Positions 9,639 through 16,926 of a stretch of DNA of 64,000 nt are shown here, piece after piece. Numbering within the stretch: position 1 is the first letter of the stretch; each line of letters opens with the position of its first letter. The notes under the pieces were generated by a model. The model was not told the origin of the DNA and did not search any database. It worked only from the letters and a program-made list of their open reading frames with translations. Origin of the DNA: an uncultured Pseudomonadota bacterium (GTDB lineage Bacteria; Pseudomonadota; Alphaproteobacteria; Rs-D84); assembly GCA_937885575.1 (NCBI GenBank), contig CALABO010000015.1:16934-80933 (forward strand), given 5' to 3'. The translations under genes were made by a program, and so were the position numbers.

Positions 9639-10103
9639 ATGGCACGAATTGATTATCAATCATTGTTGGATAACGCGTTAAAATCCGTTGTGCGCGAAGC
9701 ATTGATTCATGCACAGATAAACGGCCTTGGGGACGGGATGCATTTTTTTATAACTTTTCGTACGCATGACGCGGGGGTTGTGTTGCCGGATTTCCTGCGT
9801 ATACGTTATCCCGACATTATGACGATTGTGTTACAGTATTCGTATAATAACCTGCATGTATCCGACAAAGAATTCGGTGTGCAATTGACTTTTGATGGGC
9901 GGCCGTTCTTTATTCGCGTTCCGTTTTCGGCGTTGGTTGAATTCAAAGATCCATCGGTTGATTTTATGTTGTCTTTCCACAAAGGCCCCGAACGCAACGC
10001 ACCGGACAATGATATTGAATTACCCCTGGACGGCACCGGTGATACAATCCCGGACGACGGCCGCGTTGTGTCGTTGGACGAGTTTAGGAAGAGAAAAAAG
10101 TAA
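9639..10103 (+). CDS. sspB: SspB-family ClpXP adaptor
   Basis: The 154-residue protein matches alphaproteobacterial SspB-like adaptors that tether ssrA-tagged or other substrates to ClpX. The conserved core runs from MHFFITFRTHDAGV through LPDFLRIRYPDIMTIVLQ to the substrate-binding sheet ending FSALVEFKDPSVDFMLSF. A short acidic linker and a basic tail (SLDEFRKRKK) follow, fitting the ClpX-binding tail of the family. It starts immediately after recF. Its stop codon lies inside the stem of a bidirectional terminator shared with accC. Confidence 0.85.
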   Translation: MARIDYQSLLDNALKSVVREALIHAQINGLGDGMHFFITFRTHDAGVVLPDFLRIRYPDIMTIVLQYSYNNLHVSDKEFGVQLTFDGRPFFIRVPFSALVEFKDPSVDFMLSFHKGPERNAPDNDIELPLDGTGDTIPDDGRVVSLDEFRKRKK

Positions 10104-10121
10104 GTACAACTTACTTCTTTT
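10098..10121. terminator. Bidirectional terminator containing both convergent stop codons
   Basis: AAGTAAGT-ACA-ACTTACTT (10098-10116) has an A-rich left flank and T-rich right flank, so it can end transcription both ways. The sspB stop (10101-10103) and the accC stop (10111-10113) are both in the stem. Confidence 0.75.
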
Positions 10122-11469
10122 TATTTTCTTTTTTCAAATATGCTTCCAACCAATGATTATCAAAATTTAGTGTCCGGACATCGCGGTTATTTAGCAATTT
10201 TTTCTGTAAGGGAATTGTTGTTTTCACACCTTCGATAACAAATTCGTCCAATGCGCGTTCCGCACGCATAATACACGCCGACCGCGTTTGCGCATGAACA
10301 ATCAACTTTGCAATCATGGAATCGTATGTTGGTGGGATTGTGTATCCGGTGTAAACCGCACTGTCCACGCGCACGCCAAGTCCACCCGACGGTGCGTAAA
10401 GTGTGATTTTACCGGGGCAGGGCACAAAAGTTTCCGGGTCTTCGGCATTGATTCGAAATTCAATCGCATGACCATGCGGAATAACATTTGCCTGGGTATA
10501 GCCCAATTTTTCGCCCGCCGCAACGCGAATTTGTTCGCGAACCAAATCAACACCATAAACCATTTCGGTCACGGGGTGTTCAACCTGAAGCCGCGTGTTC
10601 ATTTCAAGGAAATAAAACTTGCCATCTTCGTACATAAATTCAAATGTGCCGGCGTTGGTATAGCCCATTTTCTTTGCCGCCGTTTTGCAAACTTCAATCA
10701 TATCGTCACGCTGTTTTTGTGTAAGCGTGGCGGCGGGGCATTCCTCCATAAGTTTTTGATTTTTGCGTTGCAACGAACAATCGCGTTCGCCAAAGATAAC
10801 GACATTGCCGTGTTTGTCGCCCAAGACCTGAAACTCAATATGCCGCGGGTGCAACAAAAGTTTTTCTATATAAAGTGTATCATCGCCGAAACCACTGCGT
10901 GCCTCGTTCTTGGTAATCTCAAACGCTTCGGCCATTTCGTCCGCAGACATAACGGGGCGCATACCACGACCACCGCCACCGGCCGATGCCTTTAACATAA
11001 CCGGATAGCCGATTTTTTTTGCCCATTTTAGTGCGTCTTCGACCGTATCGACCGCACCATCAGACCCCGGAACAACCGGCAATCCGCATTCAATCGCGGT
11101 TTTCTTGGCATTGACCTTATCGCCCATTTTATTTATCATCGCCGCGTCTGGCCCAATCCAGATTAAACCATGTTGTTCAACCTTTTGCACAAAGTCCGCG
11201 CGTTCAGATAAAAACCCGTATCCAGGGTGAATCGCGTCCGCGTTGGTCAGCAATGCCGCCGTCAATATCGCAGATTCATTAAGGTATGATTCTTTGGATG
11301 GCCCGGGGCCAATGCACACCGATTCATCCGCCAATTGCACATGCATCGCATCACGGTCAACGGTGGAATATACCGCAACCGTTCGAATACCCATATCGCG
11401 GCACGCGCGAATTATTCGCAACGCAATTTCGCCACGATTGGCAATTAAAACTTTCTTTATTTTTGGCAT
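10111..11469 (-). CDS. accC: Biotin carboxylase subunit of acetyl-CoA carboxylase
   Basis: AccC carboxylates biotin on AccB using ATP and bicarbonate, the first half of malonyl-CoA formation. The 452-residue protein begins KVLIANRGEIALRIIRACRD and contains the ATP-grasp glycine loop KASAGGGGRGMR. The catalytic region FLEMNTRLQVEHPVTE follows, with the C-terminal biotin-carboxylase domain IEFRINAEDP. Length is standard. It lies 8 bases downstream of accB and forms the end of a minus-strand run rnpA-yidD-accB-accC. Confidence 0.97.
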   Translation of the reverse strand: MPKIKKVLIANRGEIALRIIRACRDMGIRTVAVYSTVDRDAMHVQLADESVCIGPGPSKESYLNESAILTAALLTNADAIHPGYGFLSERADFVQKVEQHGLIWIGPDAAMINKMGDKVNAKKTAIECGLPVVPGSDGAVDTVEDALKWAKKIGYPVMLKASAGGGGRGMRPVMSADEMAEAFEITKNEARSGFGDDTLYIEKLLLHPRHIEFQVLGDKHGNVVIFGERDCSLQRKNQKLMEECPAATLTQKQRDDMIEVCKTAAKKMGYTNAGTFEFMYEDGKFYFLEMNTRLQVEHPVTEMVYGVDLVREQIRVAAGEKLGYTQANVIPHGHAIEFRINAEDPETFVPCPGKITLYAPSGGLGVRVDSAVYTGYTIPPTYDSMIAKLIVHAQTRSACIMRAERALDEFVIEGVKTTIPLQKKLLNNRDVRTLNFDNHWLEAYLKKENKKK

Positions 11470-11477
11470 AGTTTTTC

Positions 11478-11918
11478 TTATTCAATAATTATCAATGGTT
11501 GGTCAAATTCTACCGCCTGGCCGTCTGTCACCAAAATTTCTTTGACGACACCGTCTTTATCAGATTTGATTGGGTTAAAGGTCTTCATCGCCTCTACTAA
11601 AATAACGGTATCCCCCGCCTTTATCGATGCGCCAACCTTGGTAAACGGCTTTGCGCCCGGTTCCGGGGCAAGGTACGCAACACCAACCATTGGCGATTTT
11701 AGGGCATAACCCGATGTGGTCGCATCGGCCGGTTCACTGTTTGTATGTTTCGCGTTTTCAGAAACCGGTAATGTCGGCATTGTGATACCCGATTGCTTTG
11801 AAAGATGAATATGTTTACGATACACGCCAAACAAAAACTGGCGTTCCAAATCAAGTTCAGTGATTCCCATATCATCCATAATTTTTGACATGGATTCCAC
11901 GGTTGAACGAAATGACAT
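11478..11918 (-). CDS. accB: Biotin carboxyl carrier protein of acetyl-CoA carboxylase
   Basis: The 146-residue protein ends in a biotinyl domain with the biotinylation site VEAMKTFNPI; the lysine of MKT carries biotin. The linker is Thr/Ala-rich, and the N-terminus (MSFRSTVESMSKIMDDMG) is the helical dimerisation part. The start at 11918 was chosen because AGGAT lies about 8 bases upstream; an in-frame extension to 11987 would overlap yidD and lacks similarity. It supplies the carrier for AccC encoded next. Confidence 0.95.
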   Translation of the reverse strand: MSFRSTVESMSKIMDDMGITELDLERQFLFGVYRKHIHLSKQSGITMPTLPVSENAKHTNSEPADATTSGYALKSPMVGVAYLAPEPGAKPFTKVGASIKAGDTVILVEAMKTFNPIKSDKDGVVKEILVTDGQAVEFDQPLIIIE

Positions 11919-11983
11919 TTCTTTATCCTTTTTTATAAATTCTTGGTATGTTACCCGAATTTTAATCTTTAATCCCCCAATTG

Positions 11984-12220
11984 TCAAGGCACGGGGTCAA
12001 AACCAAAGCCCCCGCCCGGGCGACAGCGCAAAATTCGGCGTATTCCCATATATGTTCCACGAATAAGCCCGTACCGCAAAATCGCCGTTTTGGTATATTC
12101 ACTGCATGTCGGGGTAAATCGACAAACCGCGCGACCGCCGAACGCCGGCGATATAAAATGTTGATAAACCCAGATTAACCCAAGCCCGATATAGGCCGGA
12201 ATTTTACGAATTTTTTGCAT
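11984..12220 (-). CDS. yidD: Membrane protein insertion efficiency factor YidD
   Basis: A 78-residue protein with the full YidD signature: YQHFISP, then CRFTPTCSEY, and near the C-terminus RCRPGGGFGFDPVP. An amphipathic N-terminal helix should anchor it to the inner membrane, where YidD assists YidC. Its start overlaps the rnpA end by 17 bases, the classical rnpA-yidD arrangement, although yidC does not follow here; accB does. Confidence 0.93.
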   Translation of the reverse strand: MQKIRKIPAYIGLGLIWVYQHFISPAFGGRAVCRFTPTCSEYTKTAILRYGLIRGTYMGIRRILRCRPGGGFGFDPVP

Positions 12221-12572
12221 TTTTGTTTGCTTTTTTTGGCCCGTATTTGTGCGCGATATGCAACAGTGCCTTTTCCATCGCGGTACGTCCCGCCGGGCGC
12301 GTTGCGTCCAAAATCATATGACGGGCGATAAAAATATAGTCAAATTCCGGGCACATCAACCGTTCATGATACCGTACCCAATCGCGCAATAACCGCTTTG
12401 CCCGGTTACGTTGGACCGCAAGTTTGAATGTGTGCTTAGTCGCCATAAATCCAACGCGCGGATTGGTCGGAAAGCGCGCCGGCTTTGCCCGAACGAAAAA
12501 AAACAACGCCCTGGCCGACGGGTCATCGTCGGTTGTATGAAAATCGGCATGTGATTTTATTGTATCGCGCAT
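12204..12572 (-). CDS. rnpA: Ribonuclease P protein component
   Basis: RnpA is the protein subunit of RNase P, which matures tRNA 5' ends. The 122-residue protein has the diagnostic basic motif VQRNRAKRLLRDWVR, preceded by RVGFMATKHTFKLA. The chosen start MRDTIKSHADF gives normal length; the frame extends 13 codons upstream. Unusually, rpmH (L34) is not just upstream as in most bacteria; instead the region is divergent with mreB. Overlap with yidD suggests coupled translation. Confidence 0.92.
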   Translation of the reverse strand: MRDTIKSHADFHTTDDDPSARALFFFVRAKPARFPTNPRVGFMATKHTFKLAVQRNRAKRLLRDWVRYHERLMCPEFDYIFIARHMILDATRPAGRTAMEKALLHIAHKYGPKKANKNAKNS

Positions 12573-12628
12573 AATGTGCAATAATACCAGAATATGTAAA
12601 AAGTCAAACAAAAAACGTTCTTGCGGTC

Positions 12629-12657
12629 TTGATTTTTCGTTTCTGCGCGTTTATAGT
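12629..12657 (+). promoter_or_regulatory. Predicted mreB promoter
   Basis: TTGATT (12629-12634), a 17-base spacer and TATAGT (12652-12657). The mreB start is 30 bases downstream with GAAAGGGG as ribosome-binding site. Confidence 0.6.
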
Positions 12658-12687
12658 AATGGCAAATTATTGCGAAAGGGGCGATAC

Positions 12688-13737
12688 ATGTATAATTGGC
12701 TTATGAAATTTTTTTCCGCAGATATGGCAATTGATTTGGGAACGGCGAACACACTTATTTATGTCAAGGGCCGCGGAATCGTGCTAAACGAACCGTCGGT
12801 TGTTGCCGTTGCGGAAAACAAATTATTGGGGCGCAAAGAAATCTTGGCCGTCGGGGCCGAAGCAAAACAAATGTTTGGGCGCACACCGGGGTCAATTACC
12901 GCCGTGCGGCCGCTGCGCGATGGGGTTATCGCGGACTTTGAAGTTGCCGAAGAAATGATAAAATACTTTATTCGCAAGGTGCATCACAGAAGCCCATTGA
13001 CCGCGCCACTTATTATTATATGTGTGCCATCGTGCGCGACCCAGGTGGAACGCAGGGCCATTCAAGAGGCCGCCGATGCCGCCGGCGCACGCAAGGTGTA
13101 TATTGTCGAAGAATCAACCGCCGCCGCAATTGGCGCGGGGTTACCGGTGGAAAAGCCGCTGGGGTCGATGGTGTTGGATATTGGTGGTGGCACGACCGAG
13201 GTTGCGGTTATGTCACTTGGCGGGATTGTATATTCAAATGCCGTTCGCACCGCCGGTGACCAAATGGATTTGGACATTATCGAATTTGTGCGCAAGAATA
13301 AAAACCTGCTGATTGGGGAAAATACCGCCGAAGAGATAAAGAAAAAAATCGGTACCGCGATTTCGCCAAAGGACAAGGCGAACGAACTTACCATGAAGAT
13401 TAAGGGGCGCGATTTGTTGTCGGGGACACCGCGTGAAACCGTTATCACGGAATCACAAATTGCATCGGCACTTGCGCAAACGGTTTCAAAAATTGTTGAT
13501 ACGGTGCGGCACGCGTTGGAATTGACACCACCGGAACTTTCCGCCGATATTGCGGATTTGGGTATCGCGATGACAGGTGGCGGGTCGTTGTTGCGGGGGC
13601 TGGATGCGGCGATTCGCGCCGCAACCGGATTGCCGGCGTTTTTGGTTGATGACCCATTGGCGTGTGTTGCACGGGGCAGTGGCCGCATGCTGACCAGTTT
13701 GGATAAAAATAAACATATCTTGCAAACGATGTACTAA
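12688..13737 (+). CDS. mreB: Rod-shape-determining actin homologue MreB
   Basis: MreB polymerises under the inner membrane and guides lateral peptidoglycan synthesis. The 349-residue protein shows the actin-fold phosphate-1 motif AIDLGTANTLIY, phosphate-2 LDIGGGTTEVAV, and the adenosine motif AMTGGGSLLRG. The membrane-binding N-terminus is MYNWLMKFFSAD. The start at 12688 has a strong SD 6-8 bases upstream. mreC, mreD, mrdA and mrdB form a separate run at 31.3-35.5 kb, so the mre locus is split. A terminator follows at 13823. Confidence 0.97.
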   Translation: MYNWLMKFFSADMAIDLGTANTLIYVKGRGIVLNEPSVVAVAENKLLGRKEILAVGAEAKQMFGRTPGSITAVRPLRDGVIADFEVAEEMIKYFIRKVHHRSPLTAPLIIICVPSCATQVERRAIQEAADAAGARKVYIVEESTAAAIGAGLPVEKPLGSMVLDIGGGTTEVAVMSLGGIVYSNAVRTAGDQMDLDIIEFVRKNKNLLIGENTAEEIKKKIGTAISPKDKANELTMKIKGRDLLSGTPRETVITESQIASALAQTVSKIVDTVRHALELTPPELSADIADLGIAMTGGGSLLRGLDAAIRAATGLPAFLVDDPLACVARGSGRMLTSLDKNKHILQTMY

Positions 13738-13807
13738 GTGTTAGTGGTTAGTGTTAGTTCCGCCTACGCCAAGGCTACGGCGAGACTGCGCCAGGGCTTT
13801 GCCCTGG
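13738..13807 (+). repeat. TTAGTG array plus CGCCTACGCC/GGCTACGGCG palindromic repeat
   Basis: Right after the mreB stop, GTGTTAGTGGTTAGTG (13738-13753) begins a short array of TTAGTG units. A palindrome follows, CGCCTACGCC-AA-GGCTACGGCG (13761-13782), then a second hairpin CCAGGGC-TTT-GCCCTGG (13791-13807). Related copies occur after tRNA-Val (14509-14535) and near 48.94-49.02 kb. An open frame across it would give AYAKATARLRQGF, a translation of repeat DNA and not a gene. Confidence 0.8.
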
Positions 13808-13822
13808 CTTGGTGTAAGTGGA

Positions 13823-13844
13823 ACGGTGCGGATGCGCCGTTTTT
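13823..13844 (+). terminator. Terminator downstream of mreB
   Basis: ACGGTGC-GGAT-GCGCCGT stem with one G-T pair, followed by a run of five T residues. The same GGAT-loop hairpin style recurs at 53485. Confidence 0.7.
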
Positions 13845-13900
13845 ACTTTTGGGTGCGGGCCATACGGACTTCTTTCCTAAGGGGAAGGGGATTTTTTTCA

Positions 13901-13929
13901 TTGCAACATTTTTGGGTGGGTAATATAAT
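13901..13929 (+). promoter_or_regulatory. Promoter of structured RNA
   Basis: TTGCAA (13901-13906), a 17-base spacer and TATAAT (13924-13929). A start near 13936 would open the transcript exactly at the structured region. Confidence 0.6.
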
Positions 13930-13935
13930 AATGTT

Positions 13936-14110
13936 TGCAATGGTGGGTTGCTGTTGTGGGCATTCAAAGGTCTTGTATCTCGACACGTCGCTATGCGACG
14001 AATTTTTCTGGCCAACCGGTTGGAGTTCGCCGAATATGTCGAATAAGGCGGTCAATACCTGTCGAGATATTGCTTTTGAAGCTCCAACCGTTTGTGATTT
14101 CGCAAATGTT
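13936..14110 (+). ncRNA. Putative structured RNA (unassigned family) or long leader
   Basis: This region lacks a convincing gene but has strong complementarity. TATCTCGACA (13976-13985) matches TGTCGAGATA (14061-14070) exactly. The helix extends outward through TCAAAGG (13964-13970) with CTTTTGA (14073-14079) and GTTG/GGGC with GCTC/CAAC, and inside it hairpins such as CGTCGC-TAT-GCGACG form. GGTTGGAG (14019-14026) could instead pair with CTCCAACC (14082-14089), a competing or pseudoknotted fold. Its own promoter lies upstream. There is no T-tract at the 3' end, so the transcript may continue into the small gene at 14132. I could not match it to 6S RNA, SRP RNA, tmRNA or RNase P RNA. Confidence 0.45.
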
Positions 14111-14131
14111 CTTTAACAAAGGTGAAAAATA

Positions 14132-14359
14132 ATGTTTAGCCGGGTAATCACAAATAATCCAATACCACAAACGGTTATAAAAACGCTGTATCGTTATTAT
14201 GAACAGCCGCAAAATCCTATGACAATCGGCGAAATGTATTTGTTGTTGAAATTGATTCTGTCGAAAATGGAAGATGAATTGGAAAAGATGGGAATTGATA
14301 TCGAACGCGAATTGATTGGAACGGTTGACGGTTTTCCACAAAATGAAACCGAACACTAA
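14132..14359 (+). CDS. Small hypothetical protein (75 aa)
   Basis: An acidic, helix-rich 75-residue product without recognised family (centre: MTIGEMYLLLKLILSKMEDE). AAAGG lies 10-12 bases upstream and can be hidden in a small hairpin CTTT-AACA-AAAG, which might modulate translation. Codon use resembles the neighbours. It follows the structured RNA region and precedes the tRNA-Val promoter, so it may be regulated through that leader. No signal peptide or TM segment is clear. Confidence 0.55.
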   Translation: MFSRVITNNPIPQTVIKTLYRYYEQPQNPMTIGEMYLLLKLILSKMEDELEKMGIDIERELIGTVDGFPQNETEH

Positions 14360-14363
14360 ATTC

Positions 14364-14391
14364 TTGCAATCGGGATTTTCTTTGCTATAAT
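14364..14391 (+). promoter_or_regulatory. tRNA-Val promoter
   Basis: TTGCAA (14364-14369), 16-base spacer, TATAAT (14386-14391). The stretch AATTCTTGCAATCGGGA is identical at the tRNA-Met promoter (63883-63910). Confidence 0.75.
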
Positions 14392-14402
14392 GCGTTGGCT
14401 TT

Positions 14403-14479
14403 GGGTGGTTAGCTCAGTTGGTTAGAGCGTTACGTTGACATCGTAAAGGTCGTTGGTTCGAGTCCAATACCACCCACCA
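14403..14479 (+). tRNA. tRNA-Val (GAC)
   Basis: A 77-base cloverleaf with acceptor stem GGGTGGT/ACCACCC, anticodon arm TTACG-TTGACAT-CGTAA (anticodon GAC), T-arm GTTGG-TTCGAGT-CCAAT and encoded CCA. A repeat element starts at the first base after CCA. Confidence 0.97.
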
Positions 14480-14535
14480 CGAATTTTCACCGAAGCGTAG
14501 CGAGGGCTGAAAATTCAGTGTCTCGCCGTAGCCCA
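14480..14535 (+). repeat. tRNA-adjacent repeat element (copy next to tRNA-Val)
   Basis: Directly after CCA: CGAATTTTC, a 20-base variable part, GAAAATTC, then AGTGTCTCGCCGTAGCC. The same order occurs after tRNA-fMet read in tRNA direction (49075 down to about 49009). The inverted GAATTTTC/GAAAATTC may act as a weak terminator. Confidence 0.75.
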
Positions 14536-14549
14536 GCGGGCGAAAACCA

Positions 14550-14587
14550 CACCCCGGCCTTCGGCCACCCCTCTCTAGAGGGGAACT
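14550..14587 (+). repeat. Double-hairpin repeat, family B, copy 1
   Basis: CACCCC-GGCC-TTC-GGCC then CCCCTC-TCTA-GAGGGG and AACT. Two adjacent hairpins characterise the family, which has five copies in the window (14550, 18018, 21768, 39332, 62489). Confidence 0.85.
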
Positions 14588-14601
14588 ATAAGAAGAAAAA
14601 A

Positions 14602-14680
14602 ATGAAACGAATGTGCGAATAATTTTTATAAGCAACATAAACGGGATTCGAATGGACGCCCCGTTTGGCGTCATTTTTTA
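14602..14680 (+). promoter_or_regulatory. Candidate metG attenuator (leader ORF and terminator)
   Basis: A seven-codon frame ATGAAACGAATGTGCGAA plus TAA (14602-14622, peptide MKRMCE) is followed by an intrinsic terminator GACGCC-CCGTTT-GGCGTC and T6 (14655-14679), all before the metG ribosome-binding site. AAACGGG (14639-14645) could pair with CCCGTTT (14660-14666) in the terminator loop, an alternative fold. The terminator is clear; leader-peptide control is speculative, as only two Met codons are present. Confidence 0.45.
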
Positions 14681-14697
14681 TAAAAAGGAAAATAACA

Positions 14698-16323
14698 ATG
14701 GGCAAAAAATATCTTATTACTTCGGCATTACCATATGTGAATAACAACCTGCATATTGGGCATTTGATTGGATGTTTATTGCCGTCTGATGTGTATGCGC
14801 GTTTTTGTCGCGCGTGTGGCCGTGATGTTCTTTATATTGGTGGGTCGGACGAACACGGCACAACAAGTGAAATCGGCGCGGCGCGCGAAAATATGTCGGT
14901 TGAAGATTATGTTGAAAAATATCGCGCAAAACACTTACAGGTTGTAAAAGATTTTAATTTATCCTTTGATAACTATGGTCGCACGCACACAGATGCCCAA
15001 GAAAAATTGATTCACGAATTGTTTAATCGGTTAGAAGAACAAGGAATGATAGAAGAAAAAGTATCAATGCAACCGTATTCGGTGAATGAAAATAAATTTC
15101 TTGCGGACCGGTATGTAATCGGCACTTGTCCACGTTGCGGATATGAACGCGCATATGGAAACGAATGTGAAAAGTGCGGTGCATCGTTGGACCCGGCGGA
15201 TTTGATAAACCCACATAGCGCGATTGACCCAGATTCGCCCGTTGAAATGCGTGAAACAAAACACCTTTATTTTAAGTTGAGTGCGGTGCAAGATAAACTG
15301 CGCGCATGGGTAAATTCGCGTATCGGTTGGCCCAAAACCGCAACAGCAATTGCAAACAAATGGTTGGATGAAGGGTTGCACGACACACCAATTACGCGCG
15401 ATTTGAAATGGGGAATTCCGGTAAACAAGCCGGGGTATGAAAATAAAGTTTTTTATGTTTGGTTTGATGCGCCGTGGGGTTATGTTTCAATTTCACAAAT
15501 TGCAAATCCAGATTGGGCATCGTGGTGGAAAAATCCCGAATGCCACTATACGCAATTTATGGGCAAAGATAATGTGTCTTTTCATGCAGTGTTTTTTCCA
15601 GCCCAAGAAATCGCTGTTAATGATAATTGGAAAACCGTTGATGTGTTAAAAGCGTTAAACTTTATGAACTTTAATGGTGCAAAAATTTCAAAGTCCACGG
15701 GCAACGGAATTTTCCTTGATACGGCAATCGCCATCGCACCAAGCGATTGTTGGCGATATGCATTGTTGGCGTCGGCGCCGGAAACGGATGATACGGACTT
15801 TACAATGACGCGGTTTGCGGAAATTGTGAATAAAGATTTGAATGGTTTGCTTGGCAACTTTGTGTCGCGTGTATGCAAATTATCAAATAAGAATTTTGGT
15901 GATACTGTGCCGGCGGCGGGCGCGGCGGATACGGAATTGGCGGGCAAAGTGAACGAAAAAATTTCCGAACTGACCGCGGCACTGGACGCATGCGAATTCC
16001 GCAAATCTATTGTTGCGTTGCGCGATATTTACGGAATTGCAAATGAATATATGACCGCGCATGAACCATGGACATTGGTTAAAAACGGCGATACGGCGGG
16101 CGCGGCGGCGGTGCTAAACGAATGTTTTCAATTGATTGATTTATTCGCGCGCGTTTCGGCACCGTTTATTCCGGATGCGGCGGCAAAGATTCAGAATATA
16201 TTTGAAACCAAAAATGATTTGTCTTGGCCGGCGCAATATGAACACAGAATTGCGAACGGCGAAAAATTCACCGTGCCAGAAAATCTGTTTAGCAGGATTG
16301 AATTAGAAACAAACAAGGAGTAA
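14698..16323 (+). CDS. metG: Methionyl-tRNA synthetase
   Basis: MetRS charges tRNA-Met. The 541-residue protein has the class I HIGH motif (HIGH, residues 19-22) and a KISKS version of KMSKS at about residue 329. A single zinc knuckle CPRCGYERAYGNECEKCG lies in the connective peptide. It lacks the C-terminal dimerisation/tRNA-binding domain found in longer bacterial forms. The start at 14698 has AAAGGAA upstream; an in-frame GTG/ATG further up would run into the terminator. It begins a tight run metG, two paralogous unknown genes and queH with 0-3 base gaps. Confidence 0.96.
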   Translation: MGKKYLITSALPYVNNNLHIGHLIGCLLPSDVYARFCRACGRDVLYIGGSDEHGTTSEIGAARENMSVEDYVEKYRAKHLQVVKDFNLSFDNYGRTHTDAQEKLIHELFNRLEEQGMIEEKVSMQPYSVNENKFLADRYVIGTCPRCGYERAYGNECEKCGASLDPADLINPHSAIDPDSPVEMRETKHLYFKLSAVQDKLRAWVNSRIGWPKTATAIANKWLDEGLHDTPITRDLKWGIPVNKPGYENKVFYVWFDAPWGYVSISQIANPDWASWWKNPECHYTQFMGKDNVSFHAVFFPAQEIAVNDNWKTVDVLKALNFMNFNGAKISKSTGNGIFLDTAIAIAPSDCWRYALLASAPETDDTDFTMTRFAEIVNKDLNGLLGNFVSRVCKLSNKNFGDTVPAAGAADTELAGKVNEKISELTAALDACEFRKSIVALRDIYGIANEYMTAHEPWTLVKNGDTAGAAAVLNECFQLIDLFARVSAPFIPDAAAKIQNIFETKNDLSWPAQYEHRIANGEKFTVPENLFSRIELETNKE

Positions 16324-16326
16324 GAA

Positions 16327-16926
16327 ATGAAACCAGAGGTATTCGTTAGTTTTACTGTCACTATACATAAATCTTTGGCCATAGAACATGAGTTTCCAAA
16401 TATTAGTATTGATGATTTACAAAAATATATCTTGGAACATGGTCCAAAAAATTTTGGCATGCCTTATGTTGTGACGATTAAATGTAAAAATAATGTCGTT
16501 GATACTGATAAAACATGCGAAAAAATTCCTTTACTTCGCCAACATGATTATATTAATAACCATCCGATTATTTCGACCGAAGACGATTGCAAATTTGATA
16601 TTATTATGCCGAAATTGATATATGCAAAAGATGTACAGGAATACTTAATTAAAACATACGGTTCTGTTGGCAAATTTGACCCAAAAGAGTTTGATCCAAA
16701 AACGCCGGTGTTTTTTGAGATTTTCGAACATACAAGTGTCGGATTGCGCAATTCAAAAACTGGTATGCCAACACACATGAAATGGCATACTGTGAATTGT
16801 GAACCATTATCAAAAGAAGACATTGTTGTTGATGAAAACCTGAATCAAATATGGCCGATTGAAACAGGTAAACCGCCGGTCGGGTTGGTTGAATTGTTCA
16901 ATAAAAAAATAGAAAAGGTATATTAA
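16327..16926 (+). CDS. Unknown protein, tandem paralogue A
   Basis: A 199-residue soluble-looking protein I do not recognise. It resembles the next gene product: KLIYAKDVQEYLIKTYG here against KLVYAEDIKKYLCDNYG there, and IVVDENLNQIWPIE...PVGLVELFNKK against IVVDRNLKQLHPLD...PLGLIEFFNKN. The pair is thus a tandem duplication that has diverged. The N-terminal half differs between the two and carries four cysteines only here. There is no signal peptide. Base composition is more AT-rich than metG. It lies 3 bases after metG, so it is probably co-transcribed. Confidence 0.75.
   Translation: MKPEVFVSFTVTIHKSLAIEHEFPNISIDDLQKYILEHGPKNFGMPYVVTIKCKNNVVDTDKTCEKIPLLRQHDYINNHPIISTEDDCKFDIIMPKLIYAKDVQEYLIKTYGSVGKFDPKEFDPKTPVFFEIFEHTSVGLRNSKTGMPTHMKWHTVNCEPLSKEDIVVDENLNQIWPIETGKPPVGLVELFNKKIEKVY

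Noticed and set aside
13062..13688. A 208-codon frame antisense to mreB (similar long antisense frames exist opposite rodA, dnaG and pheT)
   Set aside because: These mirror the codon pattern of the real genes and have no own start signals or family features.
13738..13923. Plus-strand frames giving AYAKATARLRQGF
   Set aside because: This is the translation of the CGCCTACGCC/GGCTACGGCG palindrome and a terminator; no SD and no protein character.
13936..14110. Structured RNA called as 6S RNA
   Set aside because: The size and promoter fit, but I could not place the central bubble or conserved blocks of 6S RNA, and there is no terminator.
14414..14674. An 86-codon minus-strand frame across tRNA-Val and the repeat island
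   Set aside because: Its N-terminal-distal part (VLDSNQRPLRCQ) is the well-known false translation of an antisense tRNA, and the rest is repeat DNA.
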